The translations under genes were made by a program, and so were the position numbers. The notes under the pieces were generated by a model. It did no database searches. It had not been told where the DNA came from and saw only the letters and a list, made by a program, of their open reading frames with translations. DNA of 64,000 nucleotides from Pseudomonas alliivorans (GTDB taxonomy: Bacteria > Pseudomonadota > Gammaproteobacteria > Pseudomonadales > Pseudomonadaceae): positions 62,001 through 126,000 of the forward strand of contig NZ_JAFFZW010000012.1 of assembly GCF_017826695.1 (NCBI RefSeq). The letters are read 5' to 3'. Positions 45,291-53,944 of the stretch are shown here, in pieces (the first letter of the stretch is position 1; every line of letters begins with the position of its first letter).

Positions 45291-45995
45291 ATGTTCATGT
45301 CTCGTCGTTTGATTATTGCAGCCACCGCTGTGGCGATGCTTTCCGGCTGTGCGACGTCCAATCCCTATGACAATCAGGGTCAGGCTCAAAGCTCCGGTGG
45401 CATGAACAAGACTGCCAAATACGGCGGGCTTGGTGCTCTGGCTGGCGCGGTAGCGGGTGCGGCCATCGACCACAACCATCGTGGCAAAGGCGCGTTGATC
45501 GGCGCAGCCGTGGTGGGGGCTGCATCGGCAGGCTATGGCTACTACGCGGACAAACAGGAAGCGGCGCTGCGTGCGAGCATGGCCAACACGGGTGTCGAGG
45601 TGCAGCGTCAGGGTGATCAGATCAAGTTGATCATGCCGGGCAACATCACCTTCGCAACCGACTCTTCGGCCATTGCCAGCAGCTTCTATTCGCCACTCAA
45701 CAACCTGGCCAATTCGCTCAAGCAGTTCAACCAGAGCAACATTGAAATCATCGGCTACACCGACAGTACCGGCAGCCGTCAGCACAACATGGACCTGTCG
45801 CAGCAGCGTGCGCAGAGCGTCGCGACCTACCTGACCTCACAGGGCGTCGATCAGGCTCACCTGTCGGTACGTGGTGCCGGGCCTGACCAGCCGATCGCCA
45901 GCAACGCCGACGCCAACGGCCGCGCCCAGAACCGTCGTGTAGAGGTCAACCTCAAGCCGATTCCGGGTCAGCAGTACCAGCAATATCAGCAATAA
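45291..45995 (+). CDS. OmpA-family lipoprotein with glycine-zipper domain
   Basis: A 234-residue lipoprotein. The signal peptide ends in AMLSGC (lipobox Cys near residue 19). A glycine-zipper segment YGGLGALAGAVAGAAIDHNHRGKGALIGAAVVGAASAGYGYY follows, and then a C-terminal OmpA peptidoglycan-binding domain (IEIIGYTDSTGSRQHNMDLSQQRAQSVATYL and AQNRRVEVNL). It resembles YiaD. It should anchor the outer membrane to the cell wall. AGGAG lies 7 nt before the ATG. Confidence 0.93.
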   Translation: MFMSRRLIIAATAVAMLSGCATSNPYDNQGQAQSSGGMNKTAKYGGLGALAGAVAGAAIDHNHRGKGALIGAAVVGAASAGYGYYADKQEAALRASMANTGVEVQRQGDQIKLIMPGNITFATDSSAIASSFYSPLNNLANSLKQFNQSNIEIIGYTDSTGSRQHNMDLSQQRAQSVATYLTSQGVDQAHLSVRGAGPDQPIASNADANGRAQNRRVEVNLKPIPGQQYQQYQQ

Positions 45996-46004
45996 CTGCC
46001 CCCG

Positions 46005-46115
46005 CTGATGATCGTGCCCATGCGCCGCATGGGCATGCATCCCGGTACCCTCCGCGTCACATGGGGCTGGTCACACCGATACGTGAGAGCCTCGCGCATG
46101 GACGCGCCGCGTCCT
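46005..46115. repeat. REP-like palindromic repeat
   Basis: GTGCCCATGCGCCGCATGGGCAT forms a hairpin, followed by further GCGTC/GACGC palindromic stretches. It sits between the convergent OmpA-like and acyltransferase genes and may end both transcripts. Confidence 0.5.
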
Positions 46116-46129
46116 GACAGGTGCGGTGG

Positions 46130-47029
46130 TTACCTGCGATATTGCTCGTGCATACGCTCCAGCAATTGGTCTTTCTCTTCCCACAGCGCATTGATCCACT
46201 GCTGGAATTCCAGGCGGTATTCACCGTCCTGGTCGTAATTCTTACCTACGAAGTGCTGCGGGATTTTGATTTCTTCGAAGTGGGCGACCACGTCTTTCAC
46301 TCTGCCGCACAGCAAGTCCCAATAGCCCGGACGGCCAGCGGGGTAGTGAATGGTCACGTTGATGATCGATTCCAGTTGTTCGCCCATTGCATCCAGCACG
46401 AAGGCAATGCCGCCCGCCTTGGGTTTCAGCAAGTGGCGAAACGGCGAGTTCTGCTCGGCATGTTTGCCCGGCGTAAAACGCGTGCCTTCCGCGAAGTTGA
46501 AGATCCCCACCGGGTTATGGCGAAATTTCGCGCAGGTGCGGCGTGTGGTTTCCAGGTCCTTGCCTTTCTTTTCCGGGTGCCTGGCCAGGTACGCCTTGGA
46601 ATAGCGTTTCATGAACGGAAAGCCCAATGCCCACCACGCCAGACCAATCACCGGTACCCAGATCAGTTGCTGCTTGAGGAAGAACTTCAAAGGCCGGATT
46701 CGACGATTCAACACGTACTGCAAGACCATGATGTCGACCCAGCTCTGATGGTTGCTGGTCACCAGGTACGAGTGCTTGTAGTCCAGGCCTTCGAGGCCGG
46801 TCAGGTGCCAGCGGGTGTTGCACAGCAGCCTGATCCACGCATTGTTGTTGCCGATCCAGGTTTCCTGAATGTGGCTCATCATCCAGTCGGTGAGGCGCTG
46901 GGCGGCAGAGAAGGGCAGGCAGATCTTGAAGATCGTGACCACGAACAGCACCGTGCAGCAGACGATGGTGTTCAGCGCCAACAGCAGCGAGGCAATGACG
47001 CCGCGCAATGGGGCAGGCAGGAAATCCAT
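46130..47029 (-). CDS. PlsC-domain acyltransferase (YihG-like)
   Basis: A 299-residue membrane acyltransferase. An N-terminal hydrophobic segment (VIASLLLALNTIVCCTVLFVVTIF) is followed by the catalytic NHQSWVD motif (HX4D) near residue 93 and the FNFAEGTRFTP block near residue 175. It resembles the E. coli YihG/LpxL-like lysophosphatidic acid acyltransferases that make phosphatidic acid. Start at MDFLPAPLRG gives a good membrane anchor. It lies 63 bp after pta, with a hairpin between. Confidence 0.92.
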   Translation of the reverse strand: MDFLPAPLRGVIASLLLALNTIVCCTVLFVVTIFKICLPFSAAQRLTDWMMSHIQETWIGNNNAWIRLLCNTRWHLTGLEGLDYKHSYLVTSNHQSWVDIMVLQYVLNRRIRPLKFFLKQQLIWVPVIGLAWWALGFPFMKRYSKAYLARHPEKKGKDLETTRRTCAKFRHNPVGIFNFAEGTRFTPGKHAEQNSPFRHLLKPKAGGIAFVLDAMGEQLESIINVTIHYPAGRPGYWDLLCGRVKDVVAHFEEIKIPQHFVGKNYDQDGEYRLEFQQWINALWEEKDQLLERMHEQYRR

Positions 47030-47057
47030 GAAGGATAAAGCTCCGCAGAAAGTGGGA

Positions 47058-47079
47058 TGCCGCAGATTGGCCTGCGGCA
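47058..47079 (-). terminator. hairpin between pta and the acyltransferase gene
   Basis: TGCCGCAG-ATTGGC-CTGCGGCA, a perfect 8-bp stem just after the pta stop. No U run follows, so it may attenuate and not fully end transcription. Confidence 0.4.
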
Positions 47080-47091
47080 CCTGAATGTTCC

Positions 47092-49182
47092 TCAGGCCAG
47101 TGTGTCGGCCTGAATGGCAGTCAACGCAATGGTGTAAACGATGTCGTCGACCTGAGCACCGCGCGGCAGATCGTTGACCGGCTTGCGCAAGCCTTGCAGC
47201 ATCGGCCCCAGGCTCACGCAGTCGGCACTGCGCTGCACGGCCTTGTACGTGGTGTTGCCGGTGTTCAGATCCGGGAACACAAACACGTTGGCGCGTCCTG
47301 CGACCGGGCTGTCAGGTGCCAGTTGCCGGGCGACGTGCTCGTTGGCGGCGGCATCATACTGCAGCGGCCCGTCGATCAATAGATCACGCTTGGTTTCGCG
47401 GGCCAGTTGCGTGGCTTCGCGGACCTTCTCGACCTCTTCACCACTGGCCGAGTTGCCGCTCGAATAGCTGATCATCGCCACGCGAGGCGAGATGCCAAAT
47501 GCGATGGCGGAATCGGCGCTCTGAAGGGCAATCTCGGCCAGTTCGCTGGCGCTCGGGTGCGGGTTCATGATGCAGTCGCCATAGACCAGCACCTGCTCGG
47601 GAAACAACATAAAGAACACTGACGACACCAGCGTGCAGCCCGGCGCGGTCTTGATCAGTTGCAGTGCCGGGCGGATGGTGTTGGCAGTGGAGTGAACGAC
47701 GCCCGACACCAGTCCGTCGACCTCATCCAGTGCCAACATGACCGTACCGATTACCACAGGATCTTCCAGCTGCTGCTCGGCCATGGGCGCGTTCAGGCTT
47801 TTGCTTCTGCGCAGATCCACCATCGGCGCAACGTAGCGTTCGCGAATCAGGTCCGGGTCGAGAATTTCCAGCCCCGGTGGCAGTTCGATGCCGTGGGCCT
47901 GTGCAACGGCATGCACTTCCTCAGGCTTGGCCAGCAGCACGCAGCGCGCAATGCCACGGGCCTGACAGATCGCCGCCGCCTGAATGGTTAACGGCTCGTT
48001 GCCTTCCGGCAATACGATGCGCTTGTTGGCTGCCTGCGCACGCTGGATCAACTGATAGCGAAATACCGCAGGTGACAGACGCAATTCGCGCGGTGTGCCG
48101 CAGCGCTGATGAAGCCACTGGGCATCCAGATGACTGGCGACGAAATCCGTGATGATTTCCGCACGTTCGCGGTCATCGATGGGGATTTCCTTGTTCAACT
48201 GATTGAGGCGGTTGGCCGTGTCGTAGGACCCGCTACTGACGGACAGCACCGGCAATCCCGCCTGCAACGCGCCGCGGCACAATTCCATGATGCGCGGGTC
48301 GGGTACGGTATCGCTGGTCAGCAACAGTCCCGCCAACGGCACGCCGTTCATGGCGGCCAGGCTCACCGCGAGAATGATGTCGTCGCGGTCGCCCGGCGTC
48401 ACCACCAGCACGCCCGGCTTGAGCAGCGGCACCGTATTGAGCACGGTTCGCGCGCAGATGATGATCCGCGACATACGGCGCTGATCGTAATCGCCCGCGT
48501 TGAGTACCTGAGCGCCCAGCAGTTCGGCCACGTCGCGGGTACGCGGCGCGTTGAGTTCGGCCTGGTAGGGAATGCAGCCCAGCAGACGGAAATCGCCGTT
48601 GCGCAGCAGTGGCGAATGTTCCTTCAGACGAGCAGCGAAGACTTCCATGCTTTCGTCGGTGCGGACCTTGTTCAGGATGACGCCAAGTACCTTGGGGTCC
48701 TTGGGACCGCCGAACAACTGGGCCTGCAACTCGACCCGTCCGGACAGCTCGGTCAGCACTTCGTTTTCCGGCGCGGACACCAGAATCACCTCGGCATCCA
48801 GACTCTTGGCCAGGTGCAGGTTGACCCGCGCGGCATAGCTGGCGCTGCGCGTCGGCACCATGCCTTCGACCACCAGCACATCCTTGCCGACGGCTGCCTG
48901 CTGGTAGAGATTGATGATTTCCTCAAGCAGCTCGTCGAGCTGCCCGTCGCCCAGCATGCGTTCGACGTGCGCCAGAGCCAGTGGTTTGGGCGGTTTGAGG
49001 CCATGGGTGCGGGCCATCAATTCGGTGGAGCGTTCCGGGCCAAGATCGCCCGGATGCGGCTGGGCGATCGGTTTGAAAAAACCGACCTTCAGGCCGGCGC
49101 GCTCCAGAGTGCGCACCAGCCCGAGGCTGATGGAGGTCAACCCCACGCCAAAATCCGTGGGGGCGATGAAGAACGTCTGCAT
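47092..49182 (-). CDS. pta: phosphate acetyltransferase
   Basis: A 696-residue enzyme interconverting acetyl-CoA and acetyl phosphate. The N-terminal P-loop-like domain starts MQTFFIAPTDFGVGLTSISLGLVR; a DRTGG domain lies in the middle; and the C-terminal catalytic PTA_PTB domain has RIVLPEGNEPLTIQAA near residue 395 and INPHPSASELAEIALQSAD near residue 545. The length matches the long, class II Pta of proteobacteria. No acetate kinase gene is next to it, in contrast to E. coli and P. aeruginosa. Confidence 0.96.
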   Translation of the reverse strand: MQTFFIAPTDFGVGLTSISLGLVRTLERAGLKVGFFKPIAQPHPGDLGPERSTELMARTHGLKPPKPLALAHVERMLGDGQLDELLEEIINLYQQAAVGKDVLVVEGMVPTRSASYAARVNLHLAKSLDAEVILVSAPENEVLTELSGRVELQAQLFGGPKDPKVLGVILNKVRTDESMEVFAARLKEHSPLLRNGDFRLLGCIPYQAELNAPRTRDVAELLGAQVLNAGDYDQRRMSRIIICARTVLNTVPLLKPGVLVVTPGDRDDIILAVSLAAMNGVPLAGLLLTSDTVPDPRIMELCRGALQAGLPVLSVSSGSYDTANRLNQLNKEIPIDDRERAEIITDFVASHLDAQWLHQRCGTPRELRLSPAVFRYQLIQRAQAANKRIVLPEGNEPLTIQAAAICQARGIARCVLLAKPEEVHAVAQAHGIELPPGLEILDPDLIRERYVAPMVDLRRSKSLNAPMAEQQLEDPVVIGTVMLALDEVDGLVSGVVHSTANTIRPALQLIKTAPGCTLVSSVFFMLFPEQVLVYGDCIMNPHPSASELAEIALQSADSAIAFGISPRVAMISYSSGNSASGEEVEKVREATQLARETKRDLLIDGPLQYDAAANEHVARQLAPDSPVAGRANVFVFPDLNTGNTTYKAVQRSADCVSLGPMLQGLRKPVNDLPRGAQVDDIVYTIALTAIQADTLA

Positions 49183-49259
49183 ACTGGCTTCTCGATTGAG
49201 CAGTGCAAGGGGTGTGGCGAAGGTGAACAGCCGACAACCATAAAAAGACCGGGAACCGT

Positions 49260-49487
49260 CTAATGCGGATCCTCTTTGCCAAGACTATCGTTATCCGCAG
49301 CTTTCGCACACCAGCCGCAGTGAAAGCCCTGGCCTATTTTTTGTTGGCGTTGAACGGGGTCCAGCACCCAGGCGCGCGATTGCCACGGTGGCTGGTGACG
49401 AAGATGCTGAGTGTGCCCGCAGGACAGGGCTGCAACCCAGTGTCCATCCTCATCCTGCCGGAAACCGATAAGCGTTGAATTTTCCAA
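49260..49487 (-). CDS. DUF3565 family protein
   Basis: A protein of about 75 residues with the DUF3565 pattern: STLIGFRQDEDGHWVAALSCGHTQHLRHQPPWQSRAWVLDP, then KIGQGFHCGWCAKA. The CGH...H...CxxC residues suggest a metal site. The start is uncertain: the first plausible codon is a TTG at 49487, since the open frame upstream continues into the divergent slyD-like gene. It lies 77 bp before pta on the same strand, so it may be co-transcribed with it. Confidence 0.8.
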   Translation of the reverse strand: MENSTLIGFRQDEDGHWVAALSCGHTQHLRHQPPWQSRAWVLDPVQRQQKIGQGFHCGWCAKAADNDSLGKEDPH

Positions 49488-49578
49488 TTGGGCCCGTCTG
49501 TCAGAGTTGCGTTCGCTTTCGGGCGATGGCTTGGTTAAACTTGCTCGTTCTTCAATCTTAAGCAAAGGTCTTGTCCCC

Positions 49579-50064
49579 ATGCCGATCGCCGCCAATAAGG
49601 CTGTCTCCATTGACTATACCCTGACCAACGACGCTGGTGAGGTCATCGACAGCTCCACCGGTGGCGCGCCGCTGGTTTACTTGCAAGGTGCTGGCAACAT
49701 CATCCCGGGCCTGGAAAAGGCGCTGGAAGGCAAGAATGTCGGTGACGAGCTGGATGTCGCCATCGAGCCGGAAGAGGCCTACGGCGAGTACTCCGCCGAA
49801 CTGGTCAGCACCCTGAGCCGCAGCATGTTCGAAGGCGTCGACGAGCTTCAGGTCGGCATGCAGTTTCATGCTTCCGGCCCTGATGGCGGTATGCAGATCG
49901 TGACCATTCGCGACCTGGATGGCGACGACGTCACTGTCGACGGCAACCACCCGCTCGCCGGTCAGCGTCTTAACTTCAAAGTGAAAGTCGTGGACATTCG
50001 TGATGCCAGCGAAGAAGAAGTAGCTCATGGCCACGTTCATGGCGAAGGCGGCCATCATCACTGA
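49579..50064 (+). CDS. FKBP-type peptidyl-prolyl cis-trans isomerase, SlyD-like
   Basis: A 161-residue SlyD-type proline isomerase and chaperone. FKBP residues (VIDSSTGGAPLVYLQGAGNIIPGLEKALEG) are interrupted by the insert-in-flap domain (residues ~70-125), with the flap returning at DGNHPLAGQRLNFKVKVVDIRDA. The His-rich tail (HGHVHGEGGHHH) is shorter than the E. coli nickel-binding tail but should bind metal. It diverges from the DUF3565 gene. The start is fixed by family alignment. Confidence 0.93.
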   Translation: MPIAANKAVSIDYTLTNDAGEVIDSSTGGAPLVYLQGAGNIIPGLEKALEGKNVGDELDVAIEPEEAYGEYSAELVSTLSRSMFEGVDELQVGMQFHASGPDGGMQIVTIRDLDGDDVTVDGNHPLAGQRLNFKVKVVDIRDASEEEVAHGHVHGEGGHHH

Positions 50065-50195
50065 TTTGTGCTGCTAAGCTCAGATCACTGACAAAAGGCG
50101 CTCTGGCCGTTCTGCGATGACGACTTTCGTTACGCGTACGGTCAGTGCGCCTTTTCAGGTTCTGGCGCAAGGTTCGGGTTTCAAGGGGGTTCTTC

Positions 50196-50684
50196 ATGAG
50201 TGCTTTTCACGACATCAAGCTGAAAGCGCTGGACGGCCAGGAGCTTTCACTGGCTCCGTTCAAGGACAAGGCGGTTCTGGTTGTCAATGTCGCTTCGAAG
50301 TGCGGGCTTACGCCGCAATATGCAGCGCTTGAGAACCTGTACCAGCAATACAAGGACAAGGGCCTGATGATTCTCGGCCTGCCGTGCAATCAGTTTGCAG
50401 GTCAGGAGCCGGGCACCGAGCAGGAAATTGCCGAGTTCTGCGAGCTCAATTACGGCGTGACCTTTCCGTTGGGCGAAAAGCTCGAGGTGAACGGGCCGCA
50501 ACGTCACCCGCTGTATCGCCTGCTGGCGGGCGAAGGGGCCGAGTTTCCGGGTGACATCACTTGGAACTTCGAAAAATTTCTGGTTCGTAAAAGCGGGGAA
50601 GTGATTGCACGTTTCTCGCCGCGTACTGCGCCTGATGATCCTGCTGTCATTCTGGCAATCGAAAAAGCGCTGGGTCTGAACTGA
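50196..50684 (+). CDS. glutathione peroxidase family protein
   Basis: A 162-residue thiol peroxidase of the GPx family with Cys in place of selenocysteine: NVASKCGLTPQY, Cys36. The LGLPCNQFAGQEPG motif near residue 68 and the WNFEKFLV motif near residue 130 give the Gln and Trp of the catalytic site. Such Cys-GPx proteins commonly use thioredoxin. AAGGGGG precedes the ATG. It is 130 bp after the slyD-like gene with its own likely promoter. Confidence 0.94.
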   Translation: MSAFHDIKLKALDGQELSLAPFKDKAVLVVNVASKCGLTPQYAALENLYQQYKDKGLMILGLPCNQFAGQEPGTEQEIAEFCELNYGVTFPLGEKLEVNGPQRHPLYRLLAGEGAEFPGDITWNFEKFLVRKSGEVIARFSPRTAPDDPAVILAIEKALGLN

Positions 50685-50861
50685 TCTGCGTTTCGGGTGG
50701 CCTGCAGCGCATTGGCCACCCCCTTGTCGTTACCACTTCTGTATGCCGATCAGTCAGATCAATAGTACTGGGCCTGCGCTCCCGGTCCACCCTATGCTGC
50801 GCCTCTGATCCGGCATTGTTCGCCGAATCGCCATCCCTTCAGCCTCGTCGGAGACCCGCGC

Positions 50862-51965
50862 ATGCCGGTAAAAGCCTTGTTCAAACCCTTTCATCTGGGC
50901 AGCCTGGAATTATCGTCACGTGTGGTCATGGCGCCGATGACGCGCTCTTTTTCGCCAGGCCATGTGCCAAATTCGAAGGTGATCGAATACTACCGACGTC
51001 GCGCTGCAGCAGGCGTCGGGCTGATTATCACTGAAGGTACGACGGTGAATCACAAGGCTTCCAACGGCTACCCCAATGTTCCGCAATTCTTCGGTGAGGC
51101 ACCGCTGGCGGGCTGGAAGAACGTGGTCGATGCCGTGCACGCCGAAGGCGGCAAGATCGCTCCGCAGCTCTGGCACGTTGGCGCGGTCCGTCGTCCTGGC
51201 ACCGAGCCGGACGGCAGTGTGCCTGCCTACGGGCCGATGGAAAAGGTCAAGGACGGGCAAGTGCTGGTCCACGGCATGAGCAAGCAGGACATTGATGAAG
51301 TGGTGGCTGCGTTCGCGCAGGCTGCAGCGGATGCCAAGGCCATCGGCATGGATGGCGTGGAAATCCACGGTGCTCACGGCTATTTGATCGACCAGTTTTT
51401 CTGGGAGGGCAGCAACCAGCGCACCGACGAATACGGCGGCACTCTCGCCAACCGCTCGCGTTTTGCTATCGAATTGATTCAAGCGGTACGTGCTGCAGTC
51501 GGACCGGATTATCCGATCATCTTCCGTTTCTCGCAGTGGAAGCAGCAGGATTACACCGCGCGCCTTGTGCAGACGCCAGAAGCGCTAGGTGAATTCCTGC
51601 AGCCGCTGTCGGATGCGGGTGTGGATATCTTTCACTGTTCCACCCGGCGTTTCTGGGAACCTGAGTTCGAAGGTTCCGAGCTTAATCTGGCAGGCTGGAC
51701 GCGCAAACTGACCGGCAAACCGACCATCACGGTCGGCAGCGTTGGCCTGGACGGCGAGTTTCTGCAATTTATGGTCAATACCGATAAGGTCGCTCAGCCG
51801 GCCAGCCTGGAAAACCTGCTGGAGCGGCTGGGCAACGACGAGTTCGATCTGGTCGCCGTAGGGCGTGCACTGCTGGTCGATCCCGATTGGGCTGTCAAAG
51901 TGCGCGAAGGGCGCGAGCAGGACATTCTGCCGTTCAGTCGAGAGGCACTGACGACGTTGGTCTGA
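50862..51965 (+). CDS. old yellow enzyme family NADH:flavin oxidoreductase
   Basis: A 367-residue FMN ene-reductase. It has the TIM-barrel signature LFKPFHLGSLELSSRVVMAPMTR at the N-terminus, the substrate-binding pair in MDGVEIHGAHGYLIDQFFW near residue 165 (a His-x2-His pair) and NQRTDEYGG. The C-terminal FDLVAVGRALLVDPDW binds the FMN phosphate. It is similar to the xenobiotic and enoate reductases of pseudomonads; substrate unknown. It overlaps the convergent glycosyltransferase gene by 32 bp. Confidence 0.93.
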   Translation: MPVKALFKPFHLGSLELSSRVVMAPMTRSFSPGHVPNSKVIEYYRRRAAAGVGLIITEGTTVNHKASNGYPNVPQFFGEAPLAGWKNVVDAVHAEGGKIAPQLWHVGAVRRPGTEPDGSVPAYGPMEKVKDGQVLVHGMSKQDIDEVVAAFAQAAADAKAIGMDGVEIHGAHGYLIDQFFWEGSNQRTDEYGGTLANRSRFAIELIQAVRAAVGPDYPIIFRFSQWKQQDYTARLVQTPEALGEFLQPLSDAGVDIFHCSTRRFWEPEFEGSELNLAGWTRKLTGKPTITVGSVGLDGEFLQFMVNTDKVAQPASLENLLERLGNDEFDLVAVGRALLVDPDWAVKVREGREQDILPFSREALTTLV

Positions 51966-53154
51966 TGGTCTGACGAGCAGCCTTTGCGACCTCGACATCT
52001 GTCACACATTCCCGAGGTGTAGAGACGTCCAGCAGTTGCCGTTCGAATTGATCGATAATCGCAGCCCAGCCTTGACGACTCGCGTGCTGCCTGGCATTCA
52101 GGCGTACGCGGCGCAGGGTTTCGCTGTCTTCCAGCAGCCAGTGCGCGGCGTCTATAAATGCCGCTTCATCTCCGGGCATGGCCAGCGCGCCGTTATGGCC
52201 GTGACGAATATGCTGCCCGGCAGCCGCTTCATCGTAGGCGACCACGCCCAGGCCAGACGCCAATGCCTCAAGTACCACGTTCCCAAAGGTTTCAGTCAGA
52301 CTGGGAAACAGAAACATGTCGCCTGACGCATAGTGCGTTGCCAGCCCCTCGCCACGTTGCGTGCCGCAGAAGATCGCCTCGGGTATCTGTTGCTCCAGCC
52401 ACGCCCGCTGAGGCCCGTCGCCGACAATGATCAACTTGAGGTTGCGCTGCGGGTAACTCGCCTTCAATGTTTCGAAACTGGCTTTGAGCAGGCCCAGATT
52501 CTTTTCAGGTGCAAGTCTGCCGACATGAATCACGCCCGTATCATTCGCCCCCAGGCCCCAGCTTTCGCGCAAGGCCTGTGAGCGCCGCGAAGGGTGAAAC
52601 AACTGGCTGTCCACGCCCCGCGACAGCAGCTCGATCCGCTCGAAACCGCGCCGCTCCAACTCCACCTTCTGGCTGACGCTGGGCACCAGCGTGACCCGCG
52701 AACGATTGTGGAACCAGCGCAGGTAATGGGTGATCAGGCGAGTGATAAAGCCCATGCCGTACTGCTGCGTGTATTGAGGGAAATTGGTGTGGAAGCCGCT
52801 TACCACTGCAATGCCCAGTCGTCTGGCGGCTCTTAACGCTGAAAGCCCCAGCGGTCCCTCGGTGGCGATATACAGGACATCCGGCCGTTTGCGCTGCCAG
52901 CGGCGCAGCAGCTTGTGCATCGAAGACTGCCCCCACTGCAATCCCGGATAGCCCGGAATCGGCCAGCCCCGGCAGAGCATCAGGTCATCGGCCGCCCCCG
53001 ACACCGCTTCTTCACTCTGACGCGGACGGATCAATTCGACCTTGTGTCCGCGCAAACGCAAACCGTCACACAGTCGCCCCAAGGTGTTGGCGACGCCATT
53101 GATCTCGGGTGTGAAGGTCTCGGTGATAAGGGTGACATGCAAGGATTGGCTCAT
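51934..53154 (-). CDS. family 4 glycosyltransferase (GT-B)
   Basis: A 406-residue GT-B glycosyltransferase. The N-terminal domain has VTLITETFTPEINGVANTLGRLCDGLRLRGHKVELIRP, and the C-terminal Glycos_transf_1 domain has VGRLAPEKNLGLLKASFETL near residue 205 and the donor-binding FLFPSLTETFGNVVLEALASGLGVVAYDEAA. It resembles GDP-mannose-dependent alpha-mannosyltransferases (MgtA type). The acceptor is unknown. It is the last conserved gene before the AT-richer block. Confidence 0.9.
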   Translation of the reverse strand: MSQSLHVTLITETFTPEINGVANTLGRLCDGLRLRGHKVELIRPRQSEEAVSGAADDLMLCRGWPIPGYPGLQWGQSSMHKLLRRWQRKRPDVLYIATEGPLGLSALRAARRLGIAVVSGFHTNFPQYTQQYGMGFITRLITHYLRWFHNRSRVTLVPSVSQKVELERRGFERIELLSRGVDSQLFHPSRRSQALRESWGLGANDTGVIHVGRLAPEKNLGLLKASFETLKASYPQRNLKLIIVGDGPQRAWLEQQIPEAIFCGTQRGEGLATHYASGDMFLFPSLTETFGNVVLEALASGLGVVAYDEAAAGQHIRHGHNGALAMPGDEAAFIDAAHWLLEDSETLRRVRLNARQHASRQGWAAIIDQFERQLLDVSTPRECVTDVEVAKAARQTIRPTSSVPLD

Positions 53155-53477
53155 GAGAAGAGTGTCGGCCGAAGACGTGTCGGTTATGTGGCGGGTATGT
53201 GATGGATTTGTGATCGGTTGGCAAGCGGGGTGCCAATTGCGGATACGGGATTCGGCCTGTCCTGTTCAAGACCGTTTATTGGCAGGACTACATCGCTTTA
53301 ACTTTTTGCCTTTGACGGTGTGGGTTTTTTTCTCTAAGTAGTTTGCGGTATTTATTTAAGGTTATTTTATTGATCTTTTGAGTAACGTCGGGTTGTCGGA
53401 TTTATATCCGTTCATCCATACAGTCGTCCGGCAGTGTCCGGGTAACTGTGTATAGACATGACTCAAGGATTGAAGGC
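53155..53477. other. AT-richer intergenic region at the edge of an accessory block
   Basis: About 320 bp with lower GC than the flanks and several T runs (around 53330-53380). It separates the glycosyltransferase start from the FlhE-like gene and holds promoters for both. No repeat or att-like duplication is evident. Confidence 0.4.
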
Positions 53478-53902
53478 ATGAAGTTTGACTTTAAAAAGTC
53501 GAAGCGTATTCGCTCGGCCGCAGTCATTGCATGGGCGCTTTGCGTTTTTTCAGGAACCACGACAGCGGGCAGTTATCAATCGTCGGTGAGGTTGCCGGTG
53601 ATTCATTCAAAAGACTATTTATACAAGGCGGATTTGCCTGTTGGCAGAGGTGTGCCACCGGGAGCGGTGATTAAAAAAATTTCAGCTGGAACTGGAATGT
53701 CACGGGGTGGCCGAGTGGCATGGAGGTTTACTTGTGTCAGGTGCCAAGCACGTGCGTGAATATTTCTCGTCAGCGGCAGGGTTCAACGGTCAACTTCAAT
53801 GGGCGATTCGCAGACAGGCTCTTTTCTTATGCGCTTAGGGTGGGTGCGGGCGGGCAAACTCCGGTTGCCGGAAACTTAGGCAGCATTACGGTGACCTGGT
53901 AG
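53478..53902 (+). pseudogene. FlhE-like exported protein split by a frameshift at an A7 run
   Basis: Two overlapping frames make one protein. Frame 1 (from ATG 53478) gives a basic start and signal peptide (KKSKRIRSAAVIAWALCVFSGTTTA) and a domain up to GAVIKK. After ATT AAA AAA A (53671-53680), a shift of -1 gives NFSWNWNVTGWPSGMEVYLCQVP and continues to ...GNLGSITVTW at 53902. The joined protein, about 141 residues, resembles FlhE (a Trp-rich core, then VYLC...C, then GxL..ITV). Without the shift the frame ends at 53759. It could be a decayed gene, a sequence error, or a programmed slip. No flagellar gene is nearby. Confidence 0.65.
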
Positions 53903-53944
53903 CCAAGAGGCCCCGCCTTGCGAGCCGCTCGGTCGGTGCTTACT

